The position numbers and the translations under genes were made by a program. Below, piece after piece: positions 46,152 to 55,600 of a DNA stretch of 64,000 nucleotides (position 1 is its first letter; every line of letters begins with the position of its first letter). The notes under the pieces were generated by a model. That model did no database searches, was not told the origin of the DNA, and was given only the letters and a program-made list of their open reading frames with translations. The stretch is taken from assembly GCF_002863865.1 (NCBI RefSeq), contig NZ_CP022684.1, positions 2,385,501 to 2,449,500 of the forward strand. Reading direction: 5' to 3'. This DNA comes from Ketobacter alkanivorans (GTDB lineage Bacteria; Pseudomonadota; Gammaproteobacteria; Pseudomonadales; Ketobacteraceae).

Positions 46152-48433
46152 TGTTTCTTCCACTCTTCGCTGTCTGGGAATTGGACATCGCAGGCGCCCA
46201 CAGGCAGCCCTTCCAAACGCGCCATGCCAGTTGCATCGGTGGTGCCTGTATATTCTTTGCCTTTGCTGTCGGTGATCACATAGGCTTGATTGGCCACTGG
46301 GCGGCCTTGATCATCGGATAGCTGAATACCCACCCAGGCTGGCGTAGTTTCAATTTCTTTTAGGGTAACGCGGGTATCCCTGCTGGAGACAGCCGCTCTC
46401 TGTACGGATTCATTGCCGCCTTTCAGCGCGTCTGTACTGATCACGGCCTGCACCACGGGTGCAGTATTGGGCATGGCTGGTGCACTGGCTTTACCAGCTG
46501 GATCGCCTTTATCCGCCGCTAGGGGTGGGGCAGGTGGAGTGATTTGGGCAGGCTTACCCGGGGTGGCAGCACCACCGGTATTGATGCGTACCATTGGCCC
46601 TTTAACGGTAACACCAGACGGATCTAATTTAACAAGGCCACCGCCGGCTTTGAGGGTGAGTTCCACCCCCGCCTGAATCACCAGCGTCATACCTGCCTTG
46701 AGCACGATATCCTGACCGGCCTGCTCCACATGGGACCCCCCGATTTTCAGCTGGGCTTTTTGGGCCACGTTCTGGGACAGGTTTTTGCCCACTTTCAGGT
46801 TGTGGTTCTGCTTGATGATGGTGTTTTGGTCTGCCCCGACGGACTGATTCAGATTGTTGGCTACCGTGGTGTGCTGTTCGTTGCCTATCCACTCTTTCCA
46901 TTCGTTGCGAACATACACATCCAGGTTTTTTTCCGCGTGCAGATAGATCTGCTCCTGACCTTTTTTGTCTTCAATGCGTAATTCGTTGAAGCCCCCGCCA
47001 CCGGGGCTACTGTGGCTTTTGAATGTGGATCGGGTTTTGTGGGCAGGAAGCTCATAGGGCACCGCGCTGGTACCGTTGTAGAGCGCGCCCGTTACGATGG
47101 GTCGATCCGGATCACCGCCAAGGAAGGCGACCATCACCTCCTGCCCCACCCTGGGAATCACCATCGCCCCCCATTGGTTACCCGCCAGCGCCTGGCTTAC
47201 CCGTAACCAGCAGGTGCTGTTCTCGTCATACTGACCTTCACGATCCCAATGAAACTGTACTTTCACCCGACCGAATTTGTCGGTGTAGATTTCCTCCCCT
47301 GCCGGGCCGGTCACAAAGGCGGTCTGGGTGCCTTCTATTCGCGGTGCCGGGGTCAACGCCTGCGGGCGATAAGGCACTGAAGCAGGTATGGCTTTGAACT
47401 GAACATAGAAACGAGTGCCTTCACTGCTGCTGCCCTCCCCCAGGGACTGGGGTTGCCGCCCCTGAATATGGACAGCGATCAGGATGTGCTCTGCGTTGAG
47501 GTCTTTTTGTGGGTGATCTTTAACCGAGAAACGCGCCCCGGCCCAAAGCCGCTGACAATCGGATTCACCTTCTATTCTGCGGGCAAGTGCTTGATGGCTC
47601 TGCTGTCGCAATGTGGCATAGCGTTCACCCTGCGCAGGATCGGCGAAGTTACCACGGTAGTGGTATTGCTCCAGGGCGCTGTAATCACCCTGCAGCGCGC
47701 TGTGCTCCAACCGGAGTTTGGTTTTTTCGAAGAAGTAATCACGCAAGGTGACCTTACCCGGCCGGATACTGGCATGGGCAGACAGTTCGTAAATGGATTC
47801 CTGATCCGACACCATGCCGGTGCGCTCTTTGAAACGCACTGTGGCTGCACCGGCAATCGGTTGAAAGCGCTGATTGTTGTCGCTGATCACCAGCACATGA
47901 CGATCAAACTGATGCTGGAAAAAGTAGAACAGCCCTTCTTCTTCCATTAGACGGCTGACAAAGTGAAAGTCTGTTTCGCCGTATTGGGTACAGTATTCGC
48001 GCAGGGGATAACTGCCGCTTAGATCCAACTCCAGATCCTGCCCCTGAATACTGGCCTCTTTCAATACTTGTCGGATGATGTCAGGCACCGACTTCTGCTG
48101 AAAGATGCGCAGGTTGCTGCGATATTGCAAAAACTCAATTTTTGGCACCAATGTTAAGGTATAGAGGGTAAAGCGGTTGCCGGTTTCCCCCTGCTGTATA
48201 TTCAGGATTTCACCGTGCAGATACTGGGGCGTACGCTCATCAAACAGTGTCAGCAGGCCGTTTTTGCCAATCAGATTCTGCAGGTCTAATCCGCTGTTTT
48301 CACAGGCAAGCTCCACTTCACAGCGAAACGGGGCGGATATCGCCGCCTTTATGTCAAAACCCACCACACGCAGCGGCTCTTGCAGGCTGGGTATCTGGAA
48401 TAAAAAGCGAGTCACATTGGCAGGTACGGTCAT
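46148..48433 (-). CDS. vgrG: Type VI secretion spike protein VgrG with C-terminal adaptor domain
   Basis: A 761-residue VgrG (gp27/gp5-like trimeric spike). The gp27-like part is 1-380, and the OB-fold hallmark is 'GEEIYTDKFGRVKVQFHWDR' with 'RVGQEVMVAFLGGDPDRP'. The DUF2345-type beta-helix follows (about 480-620). After a Pro/Ala-rich linker, residues about 680-755 form a transthyretin-like fold ('QLSDDQGRPVANQAYVITD', 'TTDATGMARLEGL'), typical of extensions that recruit a cognate effector. No tss core genes are in the window, so this is an orphan vgrG island. Confidence 0.96.
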   Translation of the reverse strand: MTVPANVTRFLFQIPSLQEPLRVVGFDIKAAISAPFRCEVELACENSGLDLQNLIGKNGLLTLFDERTPQYLHGEILNIQQGETGNRFTLYTLTLVPKIEFLQYRSNLRIFQQKSVPDIIRQVLKEASIQGQDLELDLSGSYPLREYCTQYGETDFHFVSRLMEEEGLFYFFQHQFDRHVLVISDNNQRFQPIAGAATVRFKERTGMVSDQESIYELSAHASIRPGKVTLRDYFFEKTKLRLEHSALQGDYSALEQYHYRGNFADPAQGERYATLRQQSHQALARRIEGESDCQRLWAGARFSVKDHPQKDLNAEHILIAVHIQGRQPQSLGEGSSSEGTRFYVQFKAIPASVPYRPQALTPAPRIEGTQTAFVTGPAGEEIYTDKFGRVKVQFHWDREGQYDENSTCWLRVSQALAGNQWGAMVIPRVGQEVMVAFLGGDPDRPIVTGALYNGTSAVPYELPAHKTRSTFKSHSSPGGGGFNELRIEDKKGQEQIYLHAEKNLDVYVRNEWKEWIGNEQHTTVANNLNQSVGADQNTIIKQNHNLKVGKNLSQNVAQKAQLKIGGSHVEQAGQDIVLKAGMTLVIQAGVELTLKAGGGLVKLDPSGVTVKGPMVRINTGGAATPGKPAQITPPAPPLAADKGDPAGKASAPAMPNTAPVVQAVISTDALKGGNESVQRAAVSSRDTRVTLKEIETTPAWVGIQLSDDQGRPVANQAYVITDSKGKEYTGTTDATGMARLEGLPVGACDVQFPDSEEWKKQ

Positions 48434-48526
48434 GGGTTCAGCTTCTGGGTTTTGTTAGCCTTACGGGAATACAGATTGCCCGTGTTTTTCATAGAGACAG
48501 GGCTACAACAAAAATAGAGGCCAGTT

Positions 48527-49270
48527 ATGACCGATTACCGCGACGAAGCCATCGCCCCCGAAACCAGCATCGAAGAATTCCGCAAAATTGTGGAGAGCCG
48601 CCGCTCGGTGCGTCGTTTTACCGATGAGCCGGTGCCGGATGCGGTGGTGGAGGACTGTCTGGATCTGGCCATGCTGGCCCCCAATTCATCCAACCTGCAG
48701 CCTTGGGAGTTTTACGTGGTGCGGGATGACGCAGTGAAAGCAAAGTTGGCTGAAGCCTGCCTGGGTCAAAATGCAGCCACCACCGCGCAAGTGCTGATCC
48801 CCATCATCGCCCGCCCGGATACCTGGAAGCAGAACAGTCTGCGCAATCTGGAATACTGGCCGGAAGAAACCATGCCTAAAATCATCAAGAACTACTATTC
48901 CAAGATCGCCCTGTTTCATTACAACCCCGGCCCGCTGGGCAGCCTTGGCCTGGCCAAAAAAGCCTTGGGGTTGGTGGTAGGCCTTAAGCAGGCCATTCCC
49001 CGCGGCCCTTATGGTATTAACGAAATGAAGACCTGGGCGGTAAAATCCACTGCATTGGCGGCGGAGAACATGATGCTGGCATTCCGCGCACATGGCTACG
49101 ATACCTGCCCCATGGAGGGTTTTGATGAACGCCGGGTGCGCAAAATCCTGGATCTGCCGTCCGATGCCATCGTGACCATGATCTTAGGGGTGGGCAAGCG
49201 GGCAGAAGACGGCATCTATCACCGCCGCTACCGTTTTCCCCGCGAGGAATTCATCCACTATATTTCTTAG
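48527..49270 (+). CDS. Nitroreductase family FMN protein
   Basis: A 247-residue flavin reductase-like enzyme. Motifs: 'VESRRSVRRFTDEPVP' (FMN phosphate contact), 'APNSSNLQPWEFYVV', 'AENMMLAFRAHGYDTCPMEG' and 'VTMILGVGKRAEDG'. Probable FMN-dependent NAD(P)H oxidoreductase; the substrate is unknown. It is divergent from vgrG and carries a longer insert (about 95-160) than the shortest nitroreductases. Confidence 0.9.
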   Translation: MTDYRDEAIAPETSIEEFRKIVESRRSVRRFTDEPVPDAVVEDCLDLAMLAPNSSNLQPWEFYVVRDDAVKAKLAEACLGQNAATTAQVLIPIIARPDTWKQNSLRNLEYWPEETMPKIIKNYYSKIALFHYNPGPLGSLGLAKKALGLVVGLKQAIPRGPYGINEMKTWAVKSTALAAENMMLAFRAHGYDTCPMEGFDERRVRKILDLPSDAIVTMILGVGKRAEDGIYHRRYRFPREEFIHYIS

Positions 49271-49303
49271 GGCACAGCTCTGAATCGGCGAGCGGCTCAT
49301 TTC

Positions 49304-49650
49304 ATGACGGCGCTGGCCGTGGCGGTTGGTAGCACAGCATCCCACGGCCAGCCCACACAGATCGACTCCCTGCTGAAGCTGCCGTTGGAAGAGCTGATGA
49401 ACATCTCAGTGACCGGGGTGGGCAGCCTGACCCCCACCAAACGACGCCACCTTCCCGCCAGTGTGACCCGCATAACCCACAATCAAATTACCGCATCAGC
49501 TTCGATGCCCTGGATGTGGAATACGGCACGCGCAATTACCGGGAAGACGAGCTGATGATGCGGCTGCTGGGCCATTGGCAACCGGCAGCAGAGCACCATC
49601 TGGCAGGCGGTACCGTGTATGATTCCCCTGCAGGAAGTTTTCAAATAGTC
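49304..49650 (+). pseudogene. TonB-dependent receptor remnant
   Basis: Two pieces of one receptor in different frames. The first (49304 to about 49488) reads as the region before and at the plug: 'IDSLLKLPLEELMNISVTGV' and 'KRRHLPASVTRITHNQI'. The second, from about 49486, reads 'NYRISFDALDVEYGTRNYR' then 'LLGHWQPAAEHHLAGG', which looks like the middle of a barrel. The large internal part is missing, and the junction is out of frame, so this is a decayed gene with a deletion. It lies between the nitroreductase and the GLUG lipoprotein. Confidence 0.6.
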
Positions 49651-49792
49651 ACTAAAGCTGTACTAGGAACCGAAAGCTGCTGCTCCTAATCTATTGTGTT
49701 AATATTCCTAACGCCACCAGTATGGGGCACTCTGACTTTATTAATCTATAAAAGCATAGAGCATTTGAAAATCAAATTGGGGGAAGGTTTAC

Positions 49793-52669
49793 GTGAGGTC
49801 TTTTAACTATTACGTTATTGCGGGGCTACTTTGCCTTAACCTAGGTGCTTGTGGTGGCGAGGTGGAGGAACCCGGCATAGAAGAACCCGGCATAGAAGAA
49901 CCCGGTGCCAACTGTGGAGTAGACGCCGAAGGCAACATGTTGGTGGGAACGGCAACTATAAACGGCCCTGACACAATTAATGCAGGCTCGATACGAACCT
50001 TTTCCTTGTCTCTCACTAATAGCGATCTTACCCCACCTTATACCTACGAATGGCGTCAAACTGAAGGCACTGAAGGAACCATATCGCAAAACAGCGAGTC
50101 TGTGAGATTCTCGACGCCTCTTACCATAGAAACGATAGAACTCACCACGATTATAACTGACAGCGAAGGCCTATGCCTTTCAGCGCAGAAATCAGTTTCT
50201 ATTGTGGCGACTCAGCTGGATATTTACGAACCTAATTCGGTATCTCGTAATGAGGAATTGAATTTTTTTATATATAAGAATAATCTGCCGCCAACTGCTA
50301 GAAATAAAGATGTTACTCTGCAGTTGGTTCAGCAATCCGGGCCGCCGGTTCCAATCACTTATGTCAATAGTGACTTTCAGCTATCAATCCAATTTAGCGT
50401 TCCCAACGACTTAAGTCCTTTGGAGTTCGTACTCTATGGAATCTATGAAGGTAGGGCATTTTCCCGCCAGCCCGTGGTGGTTTCACCTACCAATCGAACA
50501 CCGGTTGCCCGCATTAACCGCTCGGCCTATCCCATCATTGTATCTGGATTTAAACACCAACCCATTACTCTGGATGGAGCCACCTCCATAGATCCAGATG
50601 GCGACACCCTCAAGTACCAGTGGACTCAAATTGCTGGCGAGCCGGTGGACATTCCTGCTCCCACCAGCCCACAGCTAACACTGACCATGCCCGGTTTTAT
50701 GGATAGCCTAGAGTTTAGATTGGTCGTTGAGGATGAATATGGCGCAGAGGATGATCTCACCGTTACCGTGAACGTCAGAAACAATCCCCCCGTTGCTGAT
50801 GCTGGAAACGATTTTGTCGCGCCTGCCGGTATCCCGATATTCATGAACGGCAACGCCAGCAGCGATGCAGACAACGATATCCTGACCTACGTCTGGACCC
50901 AGCTGACCGGCCCCACTCTGCAGCTAACCAATCCCAGCAGCAGCTCACCCAGCTTCATAGCTGAGCAGCCAGGGGAAGGCTACCTTTTCAAGGTCGAGGT
51001 ATATGACGGTGACACCTACAGTGACAACGACAGTTTCGTCGCTGTCAGCATTAAGCCTAACACCGAAGACCTGGATACCGACGGCGACACCATACCTGAT
51101 CGTTACGATGCCGACGAAGATGGCGACGGCCTGTTGGAACTCTTTACCGATGAATTGTTTAACATCATTAAAGTACGCCGCTTAAACCTTCTCGGCTGCC
51201 CAACACAAGGTTGTAACGGTTACGAACTTACAGCCGATTTGGATTTTGACACCAACCAGGACGGACAGATCGGCGAGGGTGATGACTGGACCACGTTGCA
51301 ACTTCGCTGGCGCGGAGAAGCCCGCTATACTGCCTTTAACTTCGACGGTAATCTGCATTCACTGAACAACCTACCAGGCAATCTGACATACTCATTCATT
51401 GATGCCCCGTATTTGTCGGAGCCGATTGAAGCCAAAGCCTATTTCGTTCGCAACCTGCAGCTAAACTCTATTGATATAGACTGGCAACATAACGGGCTGT
51501 TTAGTCAGGTGCAACTTTCCAACGGGCGCTCGCTGACCTTGGAAAACATTTCTGTTACCGGCAACCGGTCTGGCGGCACCAACGTGTCAGGCATGATTGG
51601 GATACTGGATATTCGGCGCAGCTCTCAGGTGGACTTCATCACTTGTTCTTACCAAGGCAATTTATTGAATCTGGCTAGCACAGCAGGCGGTCTAATAGGC
51701 GAAGCAACCGTTTATAGTTCAACACTTAATATAGTTGATAGCCATTCTACCACGTCAATAAACGGCGCTGAGAATTTGGGTGGCCTGATCGGCTACGTCT
51801 CTGCAAGTACCGGTATAGTAAACATTGTGCGCAGCCACAGTAGTGGCGAAATAACAAAAACCGGACCTATTGAATCTTGGGCTTTGAGCGGCGGTCTGGT
51901 TGGCCATTTCAATTCAAATTGGGACGATCAGCCGTACGCCGAACTCAATATTATCGATAGTTACAGCACTATGAATTTGCTTACAAACTCCTCCCAAGTT
52001 GGCGGACTATTGGGCAGATATTACACTTCATCCCCCAATACTCACCTTACCATTGAAGGCAGCTATTTTGCGGGTCATGTTATGGGTAACGGGTATATTG
52101 GAGGCTTAGTCGGGTTCTCCGATTCCGGCACGACCACCATTAAAAACAGTTGGACTGGTGGCTTGATCGAAGGTTCTGCAGATGGCTTCGCCAACCTGCC
52201 GTCAATTGGCAGTTTTGCCGGGGGCATCAGACCTAGCGGTAACCGGGTTAGGGTCTCTAACTCCTATTCCGTGAGCCAAGTACAGTATGGCACCGAAACT
52301 GGCGCATTGATTGGCGTTGTATACACAGATGACGCTCCTACCGATTTATCCGTGCTGATGGAAAGTTCGTATTGGTCCCAAGATGTCACCGGGCAAGCAC
52401 TCGCCGTGGGTCGTGATGAGACCTTTATAGTAGATGACAGGACCACCATGGTTGAGTACGTCAGTGAGCTTGCCTGCCCAATATCCAGTGATGATTTCAC
52501 TTGCAGTACGTCTGTACTATTTGAAAACTGGGGCTCTGAACTGAATGAACAGAGTCTGCCTGCTTGGGACTTCGGCAACAGCGACCAACTACCCGGGTTG
52601 CGACTGGGTGATGACATTCATCGCCCAGTTCTGGATCCAGTCACTGGTCTCTACACGGTTCCACTCTAA
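49793..52669 (+). CDS. Large lipoprotein with PKD-like and GLUG repeats
   Basis: A 958-residue cell-envelope protein. The leader ends in a lipobox ('LNLGACGG', Cys20). Three short EEPGI repeats form a linker. PKD/cadherin-like domains follow (about 235-425: 'DGATSIDPDGDTLKYQWTQI', 'NASSDADNDILTYVWTQ'), then a Ca-binding-like 'DTDGDTIPDRYDADEDGDG' stretch and GLUG repeats from about 590 ('GGLIGYV', 'GGLVGHF', 'GGLLGRY', 'GGLVGFS'). This is an adhesin-like surface protein, likely involved in cell or substrate contact. GTG start with GGGGGAAGG upstream. It is followed 27 bases later by another lipoprotein. Confidence 0.85.
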   Translation: MRSFNYYVIAGLLCLNLGACGGEVEEPGIEEPGIEEPGANCGVDAEGNMLVGTATINGPDTINAGSIRTFSLSLTNSDLTPPYTYEWRQTEGTEGTISQNSESVRFSTPLTIETIELTTIITDSEGLCLSAQKSVSIVATQLDIYEPNSVSRNEELNFFIYKNNLPPTARNKDVTLQLVQQSGPPVPITYVNSDFQLSIQFSVPNDLSPLEFVLYGIYEGRAFSRQPVVVSPTNRTPVARINRSAYPIIVSGFKHQPITLDGATSIDPDGDTLKYQWTQIAGEPVDIPAPTSPQLTLTMPGFMDSLEFRLVVEDEYGAEDDLTVTVNVRNNPPVADAGNDFVAPAGIPIFMNGNASSDADNDILTYVWTQLTGPTLQLTNPSSSSPSFIAEQPGEGYLFKVEVYDGDTYSDNDSFVAVSIKPNTEDLDTDGDTIPDRYDADEDGDGLLELFTDELFNIIKVRRLNLLGCPTQGCNGYELTADLDFDTNQDGQIGEGDDWTTLQLRWRGEARYTAFNFDGNLHSLNNLPGNLTYSFIDAPYLSEPIEAKAYFVRNLQLNSIDIDWQHNGLFSQVQLSNGRSLTLENISVTGNRSGGTNVSGMIGILDIRRSSQVDFITCSYQGNLLNLASTAGGLIGEATVYSSTLNIVDSHSTTSINGAENLGGLIGYVSASTGIVNIVRSHSSGEITKTGPIESWALSGGLVGHFNSNWDDQPYAELNIIDSYSTMNLLTNSSQVGGLLGRYYTSSPNTHLTIEGSYFAGHVMGNGYIGGLVGFSDSGTTTIKNSWTGGLIEGSADGFANLPSIGSFAGGIRPSGNRVRVSNSYSVSQVQYGTETGALIGVVYTDDAPTDLSVLMESSYWSQDVTGQALAVGRDETFIVDDRTTMVEYVSELACPISSDDFTCSTSVLFENWGSELNEQSLPAWDFGNSDQLPGLRLGDDIHRPVLDPVTGLYTVPL
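49865..49906 (+). repeat. Triplicated 15-bp repeat (EEPGI)
   Basis: Three copies of a 15-base unit encode EEPGI-EEPGI-EEPGA just after the lipobox. Copy number could vary by slippage without changing frame. Confidence 0.8.
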
Positions 52670-52696
52670 GCGCTTGACTAACAGGATGTAACTCTC

Positions 52697-55600
52697 ATGT
52701 ACCAATTCAATTCAGCTTTTCGAGCGGCAACCCTCAACCTCGTCGTGATGCTTGGCGTGATCGGTTGCGGTGGTGAGATAGAAGGTGATTACACCATCAG
52801 CGGCAACGTTTTCAATCTCCAAGGCACCATTCAGCTTTCAAATGGAGACGATGTCGTCACTGTGACTGGTGAGGGTGACACCCCCTTCAGATTCCCAAAG
52901 AAGATGTTCTCAGGGGACAGCTACGATGTACTAGTGTCGGCGCATCCGGATTCTCAGCGGTGTACCTCCGCACAAAACACAGGACAGGTGTTAGACGAAG
53001 ACATTTCTGACGTCATCATATCCTGTTCAGGGGGCGACTACGCCATCAACGGCTACCTGGTCAACCTCCAAGGCACCATCCAGCTTTCAAATGGCGATGA
53101 TGTCGTCACTGTGACTGGTGAGGGTGACACCCCCTTCAGCTTCCCAAAGAAGATGTTCTCAGGGGACAACTACGATGTACTAGTGTCAGCGCATCCGGAT
53201 TCTCAGCGGTGCACCTCCGCACAAAACACAGGACAGGTGTTAGACGAAGACATTTCTGACGTCATCATATCCTGTTCAGGGGGCGACTACGCCATCAGCG
53301 GCTACCTGGTCAACCTCCAAGGCACCATTCAGCTTTCAAATGGCGATGATGTCGTCACTGTGACTGGTGAGGGTGACACCCCCTTCAGCTTCCCAAAGAA
53401 GATGTTCTCAGGGGACAACTACGATGTACTAGTGTCAGCGCATCCGGATACCCAGTTGTGCGACCCCGTAAACAACACGGGATTGGTAGTAGACATAGAC
53501 ATTTCCTACGTCATCATCTCCTGTACAGCGGCCTACAAAATAGGTGGCACCATTAATGATTTGCAGGAGCCCATATCACTTGCACTTAACGACCATATAG
53601 AACTATTACCGCTGGCTAACGGTGACACCCAGTTTCAATTCAAAACGAAGTTGCTCCCCACAGAACTCTATAAGGTAGACTTCGGCACCAAACCGCAATC
53701 ACAAATCTGTCGTCTGGAGGATCGTAAAGGCGTGATTGAAGCCTTGGATATCGTCTCCATCAATCTGCACTGTGAGGCTGGCCGAAAACTGGGCGGCTAC
53801 ATTGATGGGCTCAGTGGCGTAATTCAACTCTCCAACAATGGCAACACTCTTACGGCCGACACCAACGGCGAATTCAGCTTCAGTGGAAGTTATTTTGAAG
53901 GGGAAGGCTACAACGTTTTCATCAGCGAACAGCCAACTGAGGATTTCTGTAGCGTCACACAGGGCAGCGGCTTTTTTGCCGGTGAAGACGTTAACTCACC
54001 TCGAATAAACTGTATTCCCAGAACTTCCCTGCCGCCATCAATTTCCTCCATCTGGCCGACAGTGCTATGGCCTTCCGCAGAAGCCAAATTATCAGGAGTA
54101 CACCTGGGCAACAGCACTTTAACTATAAATGGCGCCGTGATTGATCCCTCCTATGTCGATGACAACGAGATCCGCTTTAATACCCCCGACCTGGCAGCAG
54201 GGGACTATGTAATTGAGGTTAACTCCCAAAACGGAGGTGATCAGTCCAACGTTGTGGTGAAAGCACCGATAAAAGCCAAATCTTTGAGTGCCGGAGTTGG
54301 CATCACCTGCGCGATTGACCCGGAGGACGATGTGTACTGTTGGCCTATTTCCGCCCCAGAAGGCCTGTTTCAACTGGTGAGCAACCCAGAGGACGGCAGG
54401 TTACGTAAATTAAATATTGGAAAAGTTAAAAAGATTTCCTTCCTGAATCCATTCCATGCCTGCGCCTTGAAAATGGACGGCAAGGTGTTGTGCTGGGGCA
54501 ACAACGCTAATGGCCAGCTTGGTGTGAACACCAACGATTATGGATACATCCCGATGGAAGTTTCCGGCCTGAATGACGTGGTAGATGTTTCAGCAGGTAA
54601 TTTCCACACCTGCGCCGTAACAAGCAATGGGTCTGCCTATTGCTGGGGGTACTTGGAAGGCATGGGTTCGCAAACCTTACCATTGAAAGTCCCTGGCGTG
54701 GAAAATGCTGTGCAGGTCGTTTCCGGCGGTTACCATGCTTGCTTTCGCACTGATCAGCATCAAGTGTATTGTTGGGGCGACAATTTCAGTGGCCAACTGG
54801 GCGTTGGATCGGATATTGACAACACAGCAACCCCCATCGCCATTAATTTTCCCTTTGAGCTGATCGATATAGATTCAACTCATTTTTCAACTTGTGCTCT
54901 GGATGTACTGGGCTACGTTCGGTGCTGGGGCGATAATAGTAATTACATCATTGGCGCCCAATACAGCAGCGGCCGTTTTTATTACACTCCAACAACTGCC
55001 ACATACTTGTCAAAAGCTGGTATAAATGGCATCTCACTGGGTGGTGACCATGGGTGTGCCAATCATGAAGACGGAACGGTAAGCTGCTGGGGATCCAACC
55101 GGGAGGGTCAATTCGGTATTGGAGTTACCAGCCCGAGTGAGTCCAGTCTCAGTTACCAAGTTTTGAACTTAAACGGCGTAACTAGTATCGCCGCAAGCTC
55201 ACGTTACACCTGCGCTCTATTGTCCAATCAGACAGTCAAATGTTGGGCAAAGCTGAGTGATTCAGATAATGATTCCCGCTCCCCAACCAGGGATTCCTTT
55301 ACTCCAACCGGTCTTGTCACTGTCAGTGGTATCGACAATGTTCGTTCCATCAAGGCAAATCAGAACTCGATCTTTGTCGTGGACCGAGATGATGATTTGA
55401 GTTTTTGGGGATTAGGGCGCTGGTCAATAGCTTCAAGCTCCGCGTTCACACACACACCAGTGACTCCGTTCGAATTAACAGATGTTGCATCCATAGACCT
55501 TGCAGAAGGAGCCTGTATTCATCAGCTAGATGGCGAAGTACGGTGTTGGGGCGGCTATTACAATGGCAGAAACTACTCAGAGGCCTCCCCCGAGGTAGTC

